In this document: positions 30,831 to 40,989 of the stretch, piece by piece
Position numbering within the stretch: the stretch's first letter is position 1
How the letters are laid out: each line of letters opens with the position of its first letter
NCBI RefSeq assembly: GCF_001676615.1
Contig: NZ_LYXZ01000014.1
Span: forward strand, 124,001-188,000
Direction: 5' to 3'
DNA: 64,000 nucleotides
DNA from: Labrys sp. WJW
Lineage (GTDB): Bacteria > Pseudomonadota > Alphaproteobacteria > Rhizobiales > Labraceae
The notes under the pieces: model-generated
What the model saw: only the letters and a program-made list of their open reading frames with translations
Told to the model about the DNA's origin: nothing
The model's database searches: none
Translations under genes and position numbers: made by a program

Positions 30831-30936
30831 ATCGGAGCGCGGACATCCTGTCCGCTCTTTCTTCGAAAAAAGGTCGGGCTTCCAAGAGCGGACATCGCGA
30901 CATGCGAGCATGTCGCTGAGATGTCCGCGCTCCGAT
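30831..30936. repeat. Cloverleaf-like palindromic repeat between yebC and ruvC
   Basis: The perfect 16-bp outer arms ATCGGAGCGCGGACAT (30831-30846) and its complement (30921-30936) enclose TGTCCGCTCTT / AAGAGCGGACA and GCGACATGC-GAG-CATGTCGC. It fills almost the whole gap between the two genes and abuts the yebC stop. The inner GCGGACA / TGTCCGC units recur in the 27.5-kb copy. Confidence 0.8.
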
Positions 30937-31683
30937 TTACTCCGCCAGCTTCGCCATCAGCGCGTCGGACAGCTCGAAATTGGCATAGACGTGCTGAACG
31001 TCGTCATGGTCGTCGAGATTGTCGACCAGACGCATCAGCTTCTCGCCGGTTTCGTCGTCGACGGCGATCGTGTTCTGCGGGCGCCAGACCAGGCTGGATT
31101 TGCGGGCTTCGCCGAGCTGGGTCTCCAGAGCCTTGGTGACTTCGGCAAGGTTCTCGGCGGCGCAGATGAATTCATGACCATCCTCGGAGGAGGCGCAGTC
31201 ATCGGCGCCGGCCTCCAGCGCCGCTTCCAGCATGGCATCCGGCGAGCCCTTGTCCGCGTCATACTCGACCACGCCGACACGGTCGAACATGAAGGACACC
31301 GCGCCCGTCTCGGCCAGATTGCCGCCGGCCTTGGCGAAATAGGAGCGCACGTCGGAGGCGGTACGGTTGCGATTGTCGGTGAGCGCCTCGACGATTAGGG
31401 CGACCCCGCCTGGGCCATAGCCTTCGTAGCGGATCTCGTCATAGTTCTCGCCATCGGCGCCGGCGGCCTTCTTGATGGCGCGGTCGATATTGTCCTTGGG
31501 CATGTTCTCGGCGCGGGCGGCGAGAATGGCTGCGCGCAGGCGCGCATTCATGTTGGGATCGGGCAGGCCGAGCTTGGCCGCCACCGTGATTTCACGGGCG
31601 AGCTTGGAGAAGAGCTTGGAACGCTTGGCATCCTGCTTGCCCTTGCGGTGCATGATGTTGGCGAACTGGGAATGACCGGCCAT
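30937..31683 (-). CDS. yebC: YebC/PmpR (TACO1) family protein
   Basis: The 248-residue product starts [20 protein letters not shown], the invariant family N-terminus, and continues with [16 protein letters not shown] and [19 protein letters not shown]. Members are described as transcriptional regulators and as ribosome-associated factors helping translation of polyproline stretches. It is upstream of ruvC on the same strand, the usual alphaproteobacterial order. Confidence 0.95.
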   Translation of the reverse strand: MAGHSQFANIMHRKGKQDAKRSKLFSKLAREITVAAKLGLPDPNMNARLRAAILAARAENMPKDNIDRAIKKAAGADGENYDEIRYEGYGPGGVALIVEALTDNRNRTASDVRSYFAKAGGNLAETGAVSFMFDRVGVVEYDADKGSPDAMLEAALEAGADDCASSEDGHEFICAAENLAEVTKALETQLGEARKSSLVWRPQNTIAVDDETGEKLMRLVDNLDDHDDVQHVYANFELSDALMAKLAE

Positions 31684-31828
31684 GTGTCCTGCCTTGTGTC
31701 GATCTGGGGCTCAGCGAAGCGCGAGCTCAATGAATTGTGGCGCGGCTTATAGAAGCGGCGGCGAGAAAAATCCATACCGAGAGGCAAATCCCGAGACGGC
31801 AGGCGAGACACTCGTGGTTCCCGGAGTG

Positions 31829-32653
31829 CTAGACGTCCCAAAACGCCGGCTCGGCCTGCGACAGCTTCCCGCCGATTCTCACCGGGGCGATCTTCACAGC
31901 CAGGCCCGTACGGTCGTCGGTTTCCACCGCCAGGCCCGACAGGGTCGCCTCGCCGGTCGCCGGCTCGAAGCGCAGGCCCGGCGTCTTCTGGATGAAGCGG
32001 CGCACCGGCTCTTCCTTGTCCATGCCGAGCACGCTGTCATAGTCGCCGCACATGCCGGCATCCGACATATAGGCCGTGCCGTGGCTGAGGATCTGATGAT
32101 CCGCCGTCGGCACATGGGTATGGGTGCCGATTACCAGGCTGGCGCGGCCGTCGGCGAAATGCCCGAGCGCCTGCTTCTCGCTGGTGGCTTCGGCGTGCAC
32201 GTCCACCACCACGGCGTCGGCGCCGAGACCGAGGGGGCAGGCCGCGAGCTCGCGCTCGAGGGCTGCGAAGGGATCGTCGAGCGCATCCATATAGACCCGG
32301 CCCATCACCTGGATGACCAGCAGGCGGGTGCCGTTCTTTAGGTCCACCAGCGTGGCGCCGCGCCCCGGCGTACCCTTGGGATAATTGGCCGGACGGATCA
32401 GCCGCGGCGCCCGCTCGATGAAGACGAGGGCTTCGCGCTGGTCGAAGGAATGGTTGCCGAGTGTCACCACGTCGGCGCCCGCAGAGACCACTTCGTCGAA
32501 GATCGCCTCGGTCAGGCCGAAGCCGCCCGCGGCGTTCTCGCCATTGATGATGACCGCATCGAGCTTCCAGGCTTCGCGCAGGCCCGGCAGGCGTTCGATC
32601 ACCGCATTGCGGCCGGTGCGGCCGACGATGTCGCCGAGAAAAAGGATGCGCAT
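31829..32653 (-). CDS. YmdB-type metallophosphoesterase (TIGR00282 family)
   Basis: The 274-residue product matches the YmdB cyclic-nucleotide phosphodiesterase family. Metal ligands are seen in LFLGDIVGRTGR, INGENAAGGFG, TLGNHSFDQ and VDVHAEATSEK, IGTHTHVPTAD. In Bacillus YmdB hydrolyses 2',3'-cAMP; the role in proteobacteria is not settled. It is one base from the 5-FCL gene and shares its transcription unit. Confidence 0.9.
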   Translation of the reverse strand: MRILFLGDIVGRTGRNAVIERLPGLREAWKLDAVIINGENAAGGFGLTEAIFDEVVSAGADVVTLGNHSFDQREALVFIERAPRLIRPANYPKGTPGRGATLVDLKNGTRLLVIQVMGRVYMDALDDPFAALERELAACPLGLGADAVVVDVHAEATSEKQALGHFADGRASLVIGTHTHVPTADHQILSHGTAYMSDAGMCGDYDSVLGMDKEEPVRRFIQKTPGLRFEPATGEATLSGLAVETDDRTGLAVKIAPVRIGGKLSQAEPAFWDV

Positions 32654-32654
32654 G

Positions 32655-33233
32655 CTAACGCCCCGTCACAGTGATGATTTCGTTTTCGGTGGCGATGGCA
32701 TCGAGCGGCACGTCATGGTGCTCGGACGGCAGGAACGCGACTTCCTGGCAGGCGAAGGCATAGCCGAGGGTGAAGACGGGGTGAATCGCCCGCAATTGCG
32801 GAATGGTGCGGTCGTAGAAGCCCGCGCCATAGCCGATGCGGTAGCCGCGACGGTCGAAGGCGACCGGGGGCACCAGCAGCACCTGGGGGTGGACTTCTTC
32901 TGCCTCGGGCGCAGGCTCGGGAATGTTGTGGCGACCGACCACCAGGGGGTCGCCTGGCGCCCAGGCCCGGAAGGTGAGGGGGTGGCCATAGCGAGGTGTG
33001 GTCGGCAGGGCGAGCCTGCGGCCCGTATGGTGCAGGCGTTCGGCGATCTCGTCCGGATGGATCTCGTCGCGAAAAGCCTGGTAGAGGCCGACGATGCCGC
33101 TGGTGTATTTCAGGCGACTGAAGGCGTGATGGGCGGCTCTCGCCGTTGCGGCCTGGCGCTGATGACCGCGGATCTCTGAGCGCGCCGCCATTGCCTTGTG
33201 GCGCAACTGGGTCTTGTGATCGGTGGAGGCCAT
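32655..33233 (-). CDS. 5-formyltetrahydrofolate cyclo-ligase
   Basis: The 192-residue enzyme converts 5-formyl-THF to 5,10-methenyl-THF with ATP, clearing an inhibitory folate. The C-terminal signature GYRIGYGAGFYDRTI is intact, and basic residues for ATP binding are near the N-terminus. It lies directly downstream of the 6S RNA gene, as the E. coli homologue does. Confidence 0.93.
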   Translation of the reverse strand: MASTDHKTQLRHKAMAARSEIRGHQRQAATARAAHHAFSRLKYTSGIVGLYQAFRDEIHPDEIAERLHHTGRRLALPTTPRYGHPLTFRAWAPGDPLVVGRHNIPEPAPEAEEVHPQVLLVPPVAFDRRGYRIGYGAGFYDRTIPQLRAIHPVFTLGYAFACQEVAFLPSEHHDVPLDAIATENEIITVTGR

Positions 33234-33251
33234 TACACGCTTGAAAAGAGG

Positions 33252-33412
33252 AGGGAGCGGGCCACCTCGGCCGTTGGACGGTTCGATCCCGGGCGCCTAC
33301 TGATGTAGGTGGGCGCCGTAATGTCCAAGCCCTCGAGCGAGAACAGTGACAGCTCCCTTGGGAGTCGTATGGCCCCGGGGATACAGTTGTCCTGACGAAC
33401 CAGGCAGCACCG
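33252..33412 (-). ncRNA. ssrS: 6S RNA
   Basis: The space between zapA and the 5-FCL gene on the minus strand is where 6S RNA is encoded across proteobacteria. The 5' part GCTGCCT-GGTTCG can pair with the 3' part CGAACC...AGGTGGC, giving the closing stem. A further stem, GGCGCC/GGCGCC around CACCTACATCAGTAGG, lies inside. The overall length of about 160 nt fits a 6S molecule, which binds the sigma70 holoenzyme in stationary phase. Ends are approximate. No gene is seen in the rest of 33234-33546. Confidence 0.75.
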
Positions 33413-33546
33413 CAAAGAGATAATAAGGGCGAGACGGTGCGAGCGCCAGAGGTCGATGAAAATATTGCTGGGAGCGCGGACCTGCCGGAATCGCAGGCAT
33501 TCTCCTGCGATTCAGACTCCTGCGGATCCGGAAAATACGGGAAGCG

Positions 33547-33912
33547 CTAGACGCCGGTCTTCGACAGGGAATCGATCAGCTTCTCGACCCGGCTGGCGGC
33601 GTCGGTCAGTGCCTGCGTCACCCGCATCTGGGTCTGCTGCTCGCGCTGCAGCGCATTGTCGCGGGTCTGGCGCAATTCGTCGAGATCATGCTGCAGGGAG
33701 GCCGCTCGTCGCTGCATTTCCGACAGTTCGTCTGCGACCATGATGCCCGCCATCACGGCAAGGCGCATGTCGCCGATCTCGCCGAAAGAGGAACGCAGGG
33801 CGTCGATCTTGGCATCGAGCTGACGACCGAGGCCGAGGAGGTGTTCCTCCTGACCCTCGTCACACGCCATGCGATAGGCGCGGCCCGCGATGGTGACGGA
33901 TACATGCGCCAT
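33547..33912 (-). CDS. zapA: Cell division protein ZapA
   Basis: The 121-residue protein crosslinks FtsZ filaments. It has the N-terminal fold MAHVSVTIAGRAYRMACDEG and the motif EEHLLGLGRQLDAKID, followed by a C-terminal coiled coil (about residues 60-115). The start at 33912 is the conserved one. It lies one base after the DUF4164 gene. Confidence 0.93.
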   Translation of the reverse strand: MAHVSVTIAGRAYRMACDEGQEEHLLGLGRQLDAKIDALRSSFGEIGDMRLAVMAGIMVADELSEMQRRAASLQHDLDELRQTRDNALQREQQTQMRVTQALTDAASRVEKLIDSLSKTGV

Positions 33913-33913
33913 G

Positions 33914-34195
33914 CTAGCTGTCCTGGGGCTCAAGCACGTAGCGGATGGAATCCATCGCCTGGTCGAGGCGTCGCGATACGTCGCGATTGGCGGTTTCCAT
34001 AGCAGCGAACCGTGCATAGCTTGCGTCGAGTTCCAGGGCCAGCCGGTTGCGATCCTCCGAGAGTGCCTGCACTTCGATGCGATGTCCGCCGATGGTGCGG
34101 TCGAGTTCCGCGCGATGGTCGGCGGCCTCCTCGAGCTGGGCCAGGGCCATATTCAATCGTTGCAAGGCTGCATCCACAGACAAGGGCTTACTCAC
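33914..34195 (-). CDS. DUF4164 family protein
   Basis: About 93 residues, almost entirely predicted helix or coiled coil (LQRLNMALAQLEEAADHRAE). It matches the alphaproteobacterial DUF4164 family, regularly found next to zapA, so a role in division is a reasonable guess. I chose GTG at 34195 (VSKPLSVDAAL) because GGGAAAG precedes it and the family begins here; an ATG at 34219 is the alternative. Confidence 0.8.
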   Translation of the reverse strand: MSKPLSVDAALQRLNMALAQLEEAADHRAELDRTIGGHRIEVQALSEDRNRLALELDASYARFAAMETANRDVSRRLDQAMDSIRYVLEPQDS

Positions 34196-34459
34196 TCTTT
34201 CCCTATGGCGGCATTCCATCGAATCATGACAGGGCCGCTCCGCGTTTTTGCTTAAATATCAAAGTATCGCGGTTTCGCCCCATGGCCAAGTGAAAGCCGC
34301 TGGCCTTCCCCTGATGATACCTCCTGCTTTCGATCGCCCCACTATTGGTTGCGCGAATTTCGGGCACAAGCCCTGGGATCATTGACAGTCGGGGATGAGG
34401 TGCTAAGAACCCACCGCTCTTTTTGCCAAATTCCGGCGAATTTCATCAGGAAACACTCC

Positions 34460-36448
34460 ATGGCACTCACCGAAATGCAGAACCGCCTGGCCAACGCCAT
34501 CCGTGGCTTGGCGATTGATGGGGTTGAGGCCGCCAAGTCCGGCCATCCCGGCATGCCCATGGGCATGGCCGATGTCGCCACCGTCCTGTTCACGCGTTTC
34601 CTGAAGTTCGATGCCGCCAATCCCCATTGGGCCGACCGCGATCGCTTCATCCTGTCGGCTGGCCACGGCTCGATGCTGCTCTACTCGCTGCTCTATCTGA
34701 CCGGCGTCCCCGGCATGACGGTCGAGGAGCTCAAGCATTTCCGCCAGCTCGGCCACAAGACCCCTGGCCATCCGGAAAACTTCCACACCGTCGGCGTCGA
34801 GACCACCACCGGCCCGCTCGGCCAGGGCATCTCCACCGCCGTCGGCTTCGCCTTCGCCGAGAAGATGCTGGCCGCCCAGTTCGGCAAGAAGGTGGTCGAC
34901 CACTACACCTATGTGATTGCCTCCGACGGCGATCTGATGGAAGGCGTCAGCCAGGAGGCGATCGCGCTCGCCGGCCACTACAAGCTCAACAAGATGATCG
35001 TCTTGTGGGACCACAACGGTATCTCCATCGACGGCCCGCTGACGCTTTCGGACTCGGTCGACCAGATCAAGCGCTTCCAGTCCGCCGGCTGGCGCGCCGT
35101 GAATGTCGACGGCCATGACCAGGATGCCATCGCTGCCGCCATCGCTGCCGCCCAGAAGTCGAACAAGCCGACGCTGATCGCCTGCAAGACCACCATCGGC
35201 TTCGGTTCGCCCCACCGCGCCGGCACCTCCAAGGCCCATGGCGAACCGCTGGGGCCGGAAGAAGCCAAGCTCTCCAAGGAAAATCTCGGCATCACCGGTG
35301 CGCCTTTCGAGGTGCCCGCCGACGTGCTCAAGGCCTGGCGCGAGGCCGGCTCGCGTGGCGCCGCAGACCGCAAGGGCTGGGAGGAACGCTTCGCGACCCT
35401 GTCCGAGCGCAAGCAGGCCGAGTTCACTCGCCGCATGGATCACGTGCGCCCCGCCAAGCTCGGCAAGGCCATCCTTGCCCACAAGAAGGCGCTTGCCGCC
35501 AACCCCACCGCGATGGCGACCCGTAAGTCGTCCGAAGCCGCCCTCAACGTCATCGTCGAGGTCATGCCGGAACTGGTGCTCGGCTCGGCCGACCTGACGC
35601 CCTCCAACAACACCAAGGCCAAGGGCCTGGTCGAGATCACGCCGAAGGACTTCAAGGGCCGCTACATCCATTGGGGCATCCGCGAGCACGGCATGGCCGC
35701 CGCGATGAACGGCATCTATCTGCATGGCGGCTTCGTGCCGGCCGGCGGCACCTTCTTCGTCTTCACCGACTATGCCCGCCCAGCCATCCGCCTGGCGGCG
35801 CTGATGGGCACCTGCCCGGTCTATGTCATGACCCATGACTCGATCGGCCTCGGCGAGGATGGCCCGACCCACCAGCCGGTCGAGCATCTGGCGGCGTGCC
35901 GCGCGATTCCGAACATGCGCGTGTTCCGCCCCTGCGATGCGATCGAGACCGCCGAATGCTGGCAGCTCGCCCTCGAGCGTACCAATGGCCCGACCATCCT
36001 GGCGCTGACCCGCCAGAACCTGCCGCTGCTGCGGGAAGCCACCACCGCCAATCTGTGCGCCCAGGGTGCTTATGAACTGGCCGGCTCAGGCGGCGGCAAG
36101 GCCGCGGTGACGCTGTTCGCTTCGGGTTCCGAGGTCGAGATCGCCATGAACGCCCGCGCCATCCTCAACCAGCGCGGCGTGCCGACCCGGGTGGTCTCGG
36201 TGCCTTCGCTGGAATTGCTGCTGGCGCAGCCGGAAGAGGTCAAGGCCAAGATCATCGGCGACACGCCGGTGAAGGTCGCGGTGGAAGCGGCCGTCCGTTT
36301 CGGCTGGGATGCCGTGATCGGTCCCGATGGCGGCTTCGTCGGCATGACCGGCTTCGGTGCTTCCGGGCCGATCAAGGACCTGTACAACCATTTCGGCATC
36401 ACGGCGGAAGCCGTGGCCGAAACCGCCCTGCGCCGCCACAACGGCTGA
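34460..36448 (+). CDS. tkt: Transketolase
   Basis: The 662-residue thiamine-diphosphate enzyme moves two-carbon units between sugar phosphates in the pentose phosphate or Calvin pathway. Seen are the N-terminal [20 protein letters not shown], the ThDP motif starting at [13 protein letters not shown], and the pyrimidine domain with [13 protein letters not shown] and the [15 protein letters not shown] loop. Length is normal. The start at 34460 has AGGAAA upstream. gap follows after 137 bp holding a RIME-like repeat. Confidence 0.97.
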   Translation: MALTEMQNRLANAIRGLAIDGVEAAKSGHPGMPMGMADVATVLFTRFLKFDAANPHWADRDRFILSAGHGSMLLYSLLYLTGVPGMTVEELKHFRQLGHKTPGHPENFHTVGVETTTGPLGQGISTAVGFAFAEKMLAAQFGKKVVDHYTYVIASDGDLMEGVSQEAIALAGHYKLNKMIVLWDHNGISIDGPLTLSDSVDQIKRFQSAGWRAVNVDGHDQDAIAAAIAAAQKSNKPTLIACKTTIGFGSPHRAGTSKAHGEPLGPEEAKLSKENLGITGAPFEVPADVLKAWREAGSRGAADRKGWEERFATLSERKQAEFTRRMDHVRPAKLGKAILAHKKALAANPTAMATRKSSEAALNVIVEVMPELVLGSADLTPSNNTKAKGLVEITPKDFKGRYIHWGIREHGMAAAMNGIYLHGGFVPAGGTFFVFTDYARPAIRLAALMGTCPVYVMTHDSIGLGEDGPTHQPVEHLAACRAIPNMRVFRPCDAIETAECWQLALERTNGPTILALTRQNLPLLREATTANLCAQGAYELAGSGGGKAAVTLFASGSEVEIAMNARAILNQRGVPTRVVSVPSLELLLAQPEEVKAKIIGDTPVKVAVEAAVRFGWDAVIGPDGGFVGMTGFGASGPIKDLYNHFGITAEAVAETALRRHNG

Positions 36449-36484
36449 GCATGAGCTGTAAACGGGCGGGGCGCGCACAAGTGC

Positions 36485-36559
36485 GTTCTGCTCTAACTCT
36501 TTGTTTTGACGCGTTTTCCTAATCGAGAAGTCGATCGGCTTTTCCGGAAAATGCTCTAG
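36485..36559. repeat. RIME-like palindromic element between tkt and gap
   Basis: The stretch from GCTCTAACTC to GGAAAATGCTCTAG, with GTTTTGACGCGTTTTCC inside, has the layout of the rhizobial RIME-type intergenic elements: AGAGC ends, a GGAAAACGCGTC segment and an inner hairpin. It ends about 27 bp before the gap start and may carry part of its leader. Confidence 0.6.
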
Positions 36560-36585
36560 CTGAAGGCAGAGAAAGGAAATATCGG

Positions 36586-37596
36586 ATGACAGTTCGTGTC
36601 GCCATCAACGGCTTCGGCCGCATCGGCCGCAACATCCTGCGCGCCATCGTCGAAGGCAAGCGCAAGGATATCGAGATCGTCGCCATCAACGACCTCGGGC
36701 CGGTGGAGACCAACGCCCATCTGCTTCGCTACGATTCGATCCATGGCATCTTCCCCGCCGAGGTGAAGGTCGAGGGCGATTCCATCGTCGTGCAGGGCAA
36801 GAAGATCAAGGTCACGGCCATCAAGGATCCGGCCCAGCTTCCCCACAAGGAGCTGAACATCGACATCGCGATGGAATGCACCGGCATCTTCACGTCCCGC
36901 GACAAGGCGGCCGCCCATCTCAAGGCCGGCGCCAAGCGCGTGATCGTCTCCGCGCCCTGCGACGGCGCCGACCTCACCGTGGTCTATGGCGTCAATCACC
37001 AGGACCTGACTAGGGATCACCTGGTCATCTCCAACGCCTCCTGCACCACCAACTGCCTGACGCCGGTGGCCAAGGTGCTGCACGATGCCTTCGGCATCGA
37101 GCGCGGTTTCATGACCACGATCCATTCCTACACCAACGACCAGCCTTCGCTGGACCAGATGCACAAGGATCTCTACCGCGCCCGCGCCGCGGCGCTGTCG
37201 ATGATCCCGACCTCGACCGGTGCTGCCAAGGCCGTCGGCCTAGTGATGCCCGAGCTCAAGGGCCGTCTCGACGGCACCTCGGTCCGCGTGCCCACGCCGA
37301 ACGTCTCGGTGGTCGATCTCAAGATCAACACCAAGAAGAAGACCAGCGTCGAGAAGGTCAACGAGGCCATCATCAAGGCTTCCAAGCGCGGCCCGCTCAA
37401 GGGCGTGCTGGCCTATACCGACGAACCGCTGGTGAGCCGCGACTTCAACCACAACCCGGCTTCCTCGATCTTCGCGCTCGACCAGACCAAGGTCATCGAC
37501 GAGAAGTTCGTGCGCATCCTGACCTGGTACGACAATGAGTGGGGCTTCTCGAACCGCATGGCCGACACGGCGGTGCATTTCGCCAGCCTGATCTGA
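36586..37596 (+). CDS. gap: Glyceraldehyde-3-phosphate dehydrogenase, type I
   Basis: The 336-residue enzyme oxidises glyceraldehyde-3-phosphate with phosphate. The Rossmann start [18 protein letters not shown], the catalytic Cys153 in [12 protein letters not shown] and the C-terminal [12 protein letters not shown] are intact. Cofactor preference (NAD or NADP) is not decided by what I can see. GGAAA lies before the ATG. A strong terminator follows, so it is not co-transcribed with pgk 5.7 kb away. Confidence 0.97.
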   Translation: MTVRVAINGFGRIGRNILRAIVEGKRKDIEIVAINDLGPVETNAHLLRYDSIHGIFPAEVKVEGDSIVVQGKKIKVTAIKDPAQLPHKELNIDIAMECTGIFTSRDKAAAHLKAGAKRVIVSAPCDGADLTVVYGVNHQDLTRDHLVISNASCTTNCLTPVAKVLHDAFGIERGFMTTIHSYTNDQPSLDQMHKDLYRARAAALSMIPTSTGAAKAVGLVMPELKGRLDGTSVRVPTPNVSVVDLKINTKKKTSVEKVNEAIIKASKRGPLKGVLAYTDEPLVSRDFNHNPASSIFALDQTKVIDEKFVRILTWYDNEWGFSNRMADTAVHFASLI

Positions 37597-37621
37597 GCCA
37601 TACGCTCGAATTGAATTGAAG

Positions 37622-37653
37622 ACGGCGCTCCGGGAAACCGGGGCGCCGTTTTC
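37622..37653 (+). terminator. Terminator of gap
   Basis: A 12-bp stem ACGGCGCTCCGG / CCGGGGCGCCGT with a GAAA loop and one G-T pair runs into TTTTC. Confidence 0.9.
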
Positions 37654-37700
37654 ATTTCGGGTTATGGTATGCTCGAGAAGTCGCCAGGAGGGCGTGCTTC

Positions 37701-37859
37701 ATGGGAGATATGTTGCTGGGGCTGTTGAACATCGTGGCCTTGCTGGCCTTCCTGCTCCTCGCATTTCGTCAGGCCCTGCCGTTCAATGCCAGGACGCGCG
37801 AGCGCAGCGAGATCAACAAGCATAGCGGGACGATACATGGCGCCGAAGACGGCCGCTGA
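37701..37859 (+). CDS. Small single-span membrane protein, 52 aa
   Basis: ATG at 37701 follows a perfect AGGAGG at nine-base distance. The product has one hydrophobic helix (LLGLLNIVALLAFLLLAF) and a basic/polar tail (RTRERSEINKHSGTIHG). No family is recognised. The strong ribosome site and clean membrane helix support a real gene. It stands alone between gap and the 705-residue envelope protein gene. Confidence 0.6.
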   Translation: MGDMLLGLLNIVALLAFLLLAFRQALPFNARTRERSEINKHSGTIHGAEDGR

Positions 37860-38004
37860 GGTGCCGTGGGTAACTGCGGCGCCTCTTGTTTTGCGTAGCC
37901 TCCACGCCCGGAATTGCCGGTGTCCGGTACCGGTTGCTTGCCCCCGAGCGGGAGGCTGTGATTGACTGGTGCTGCAAGCGGCATGGGAAGAGGAGTACAG
38001 CCAT

Positions 38005-40122
38005 ATGGCTCGGCGAGGCATCTGGTTGATCGTTCTGATCTTCGCCGTTTTGAGCTCGGGGGCGGTTCGAGCCAGTTCCGATGGGGGCTGCGAGCCGAGC
38101 TGGGCGATCGCGGGAACCGAATCGAATGGTTGCAGCAATCTCGCCGTCCTGCAGCCCGGCAACGATACGCGGGCCAATCTGCTGCTCCTGCTGGGCGAGC
38201 AGGGCGATGCGCCGCTCGCACCAACCCGGCCGAATGGGGATGGCGCCAGCAAGGCACTGGCGGCGCCAAGTGATTGGGCGACCTTCCGAAGCACGCTGTA
38301 CCCGTCCGCTTCGATCGGCGGCAATGGGCTCTATGCCGCGGGCGAGGGTTCGCGCTGCCGCAGCAACGATGCCGGTGCAGCCGATTTCGTGGAGGCCCTC
38401 AAGGCAGAGCAGGGCGTGACGGCGGGTGAAAAGGACGAACTCATCGCCGCCCGGCAGGGCCTGCGGCCGGATTGCACCGGAGCCAATGCCGGCCAGCAGG
38501 CCGTTGTGGCCGCAGCCGAGCATGCGCAGTCGCCTTTGGCCAAGGACTTTGCCGCCTATCTCATGGGGGCAGCGGCCTTCTATGCCGGCGACTTCAGCGC
38601 CGCCACCCAGCATTTTTCAGCCTTGAGCGGCTCTGCCCAGCCTTGGCTGCGGGAGAGCGGGCGCTATCTCCTGGGCCGCGTCGAGGTGAACCATCTGCAG
38701 GCCGGTGCCTTTGACGAATATGGCAACCTCAAGGATGTCCCGCAGCGGGATGCCGGCAAGGCAACCGAAGCGGAAAAGGCCCTGCAGGACTATCTGGCCG
38801 CCTATCCGAACGGGCGCTATGCCGCTTCTGCGCGCGGACTGCTGCGCCGCGTCTATTGGATCAGCGGGGCCAATGCCAAGCTGCTCGCCGACTATGAGCG
38901 GCTCTTGGGGCAGAAGGCGAGCGAGCGGGGCATTTCCGATGCCGATCTCGCCCAGGAACTGGACATCAAGCTGCTGCCCCTGCTGGGGGCGGAGCAGGTG
39001 CGTTCCCCCGTGCTGCTGGCGATCCTGGACTTGGTCCGCATGCGCAAGGATGGCGCCCTCAGCGGCGAGGCCTGCTGCAGCAAGGCCCTGACCCTGAATG
39101 AGCTGAACGGGCAGCGCGAATTCTTCGCGGGCAAGAAGGACCTGTTCGACTATCTCGTGGCTTCCTATCAGTTCCATGTCGCCCGCCAGCCGCGTGCCGT
39201 GTTGGACCTGATTGCGGACCGGGCACGCCAGAATAGCTACACCAATCTCGAATTCAGCCGGCAGGTGCTGCGCGGTGCGGCACTGGATGCCGTGAAGGAC
39301 CGCAATGCCCGCGGTTTTTGGCTCGATCTCGTCGGCGGAGCGAGCCCAACCAGCCAGCGTGTCGTCATCGAGCTCGCCCTGGCCATGCATGACGAGCGGG
39401 CGGGCAAGCCCGAACGGCTCTTCGAGCCGGCCTCGCCAGTCAGCAACCAGACCATCCGGCGAACCTTGCTGCGCTACAGCGCCGGCCCCGAATTGCTGCG
39501 TCGCCAGGCAAAGGATACCGCCACCTCGCCGGCCGAGCGTGCGACCGCCCTGTACGTGCTTCTCTATCGCGACCTGACCCGCGGTGCCTACAAGGCCTTT
39601 CCGGAGGATTTGGCTTTGGTCCCCGCCGATGCCAAGGTCCAAGCGGATGCCGATGATGCCGAAGGCGACCCCCCGCCCTCCGCGGATGTGTTCGCCAAAC
39701 CGCAAACGGCGTCGGATTTCACCTGCCCGGACCTCAAGAGCAGCGTTGCGACGCTGGCTGCCAATCCGCGCAACATCGGGGGGCGCCTGTGCCTGGGCGA
39801 GTTCATCCGCCTCAACGGCCTCGACCATGATTTCCTCGACGCACCGCCGGCCAAGGATGAGCTCGGCGGCAAGGGGATACAGTTTCCCGGCCGGAAATTC
39901 TCGCGGCTCGAAGCATATCGCTCCATTGCCGGCTCAGCGGGGGCGACATCCAATCAGAAGGCTTATTCCCTCTATCGTGCCATCTGGTGCTTCGCGCCGA
40001 CGAGCAAGAATGGCTGCGACGACAGCGTGGTGCCCGTCGCCCAGCGAAAGGCTTGGTTCCAGAAATTGAAACGCGATTATCCGCAATCGAACTGGGCGCA
40101 GTCTCTCGAATATTACTGGTAG
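38005..40122 (+). CDS. Exported hypothetical protein with TPR-like helices, 705 aa
   Basis: The product starts with a signal peptide (GIWLIVLIFAVLSSGAVRA). The mature part is mostly helical with solenoid-like segments, for example AYLMGAAAFYAGDFSAATQH and ALQDYLAAYPNGRYAASARG, which resemble TPR/YfiO-type repeats. Several cysteines (CEPSW, NGCSN, CRSND, RPDCTG) suggest disulfides in the periplasm. GAGGAG lies upstream of the chosen ATG at 38005. It is followed after two bases by the DUF3142 gene, so the two products probably work together. No specific function is claimed. Confidence 0.8.
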   Translation: MARRGIWLIVLIFAVLSSGAVRASSDGGCEPSWAIAGTESNGCSNLAVLQPGNDTRANLLLLLGEQGDAPLAPTRPNGDGASKALAAPSDWATFRSTLYPSASIGGNGLYAAGEGSRCRSNDAGAADFVEALKAEQGVTAGEKDELIAARQGLRPDCTGANAGQQAVVAAAEHAQSPLAKDFAAYLMGAAAFYAGDFSAATQHFSALSGSAQPWLRESGRYLLGRVEVNHLQAGAFDEYGNLKDVPQRDAGKATEAEKALQDYLAAYPNGRYAASARGLLRRVYWISGANAKLLADYERLLGQKASERGISDADLAQELDIKLLPLLGAEQVRSPVLLAILDLVRMRKDGALSGEACCSKALTLNELNGQREFFAGKKDLFDYLVASYQFHVARQPRAVLDLIADRARQNSYTNLEFSRQVLRGAALDAVKDRNARGFWLDLVGGASPTSQRVVIELALAMHDERAGKPERLFEPASPVSNQTIRRTLLRYSAGPELLRRQAKDTATSPAERATALYVLLYRDLTRGAYKAFPEDLALVPADAKVQADADDAEGDPPPSADVFAKPQTASDFTCPDLKSSVATLAANPRNIGGRLCLGEFIRLNGLDHDFLDAPPAKDELGGKGIQFPGRKFSRLEAYRSIAGSAGATSNQKAYSLYRAIWCFAPTSKNGCDDSVVPVAQRKAWFQKLKRDYPQSNWAQSLEYYW

Positions 40123-40124
40123 AC

Positions 40125-40841
40125 ATGCTGCGCTTGGCGTGGGCCCTCGTGGTATTCCTGGCAGCCATTGGCCGTGTAGCCGCGGCGGAGGCTCCCGTCG
40201 ATATCGGCCGCTATCATAGCTTCTGGCTGTGGGCGGGGGTGAAGACGCAGCCGGCCCTGGCGCGAGCGCGCGAACTCTATTTGCTCGGCTCGGAGGTCGG
40301 TGCCCGGGAGCCGGTTCGTCTCCTGTCCCGGCGAAGTGCCGTTCCGCGTCTTCCCGATACGCCGCTATGGCTGGTGGTACGCGTCGATACCCTGGCCTGG
40401 CCGCCCGAGATCTATACCCAGGTCCTGGCCCAGCTCGGGCGCTGGCGAGCGGCGGGCAATCGTGTCATCGGCCTGCAGATCGATTTCGATGCCCGTACGC
40501 GCCACCTGGAGAGCTACGCTTCCTTCCTCGCGGGCCTGCGCCGCCAATTGCCGGCCGAATACAGGCTCGGCATTACCGGCCTGATGGACTGGAGCAGCAA
40601 TGGCGATCCCAAAGGGCTCGAAGCGCTCGGCGGTACCGTCGACGAAGTGATCATCCAGACCTACCAGGGCCGCCGAACGATCCCCGGCTATTCCGCCTAT
40701 CTTTCGCGCCTGAGCCGGCTGCAGATGCCCTTCCGCATCGGTCTGGTGCAGGCCGGCGACTGGCAGGAGCCACCTGGCCTCACCGACAATCCCTGGTTTA
40801 GGGGCTATGTCGTGTTCCTGCAGAATTCGGCACGGCGTTGA
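40125..40841 (+). CDS. DUF3142 family protein
   Basis: The 238-residue product has a signal peptide (LVVFLAAIGRVAAAEA) and the DUF3142 pattern: YHSFWLWAGV, WLVVRVDTLAW, VIGLQIDFDARTRHLE, YRLGITGLMDW and VDEVIIQTYQGR. The alternating strands and acidic ends look like a TIM barrel related to glycoside hydrolases; catalytic activity is unproven. It is translationally linked to the upstream 705-residue protein gene, two bases away. Confidence 0.82.
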   Translation: MLRLAWALVVFLAAIGRVAAAEAPVDIGRYHSFWLWAGVKTQPALARARELYLLGSEVGAREPVRLLSRRSAVPRLPDTPLWLVVRVDTLAWPPEIYTQVLAQLGRWRAAGNRVIGLQIDFDARTRHLESYASFLAGLRRQLPAEYRLGITGLMDWSSNGDPKGLEALGGTVDEVIIQTYQGRRTIPGYSAYLSRLSRLQMPFRIGLVQAGDWQEPPGLTDNPWFRGYVVFLQNSARR

Positions 40842-40989
40842 AGGCCGGTGCGTGGTTCCTCCTCAAGTTGAGATGTACTGGGCGTAGACATGCCATGAAC
40901 ACCATGAGTGACATAGCAGCGTGCCGGCTGGGCATTACGCTCGGATGTCGGCGGAATCGGAAGAAAGACCGCAGACGGAGGAGATCGGA

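Noticed and set aside
34403-35887. 494-codon minus-strand frame opposite tkt
   Set aside because: Shadow of the transketolase gene; composition is unlike any protein family.
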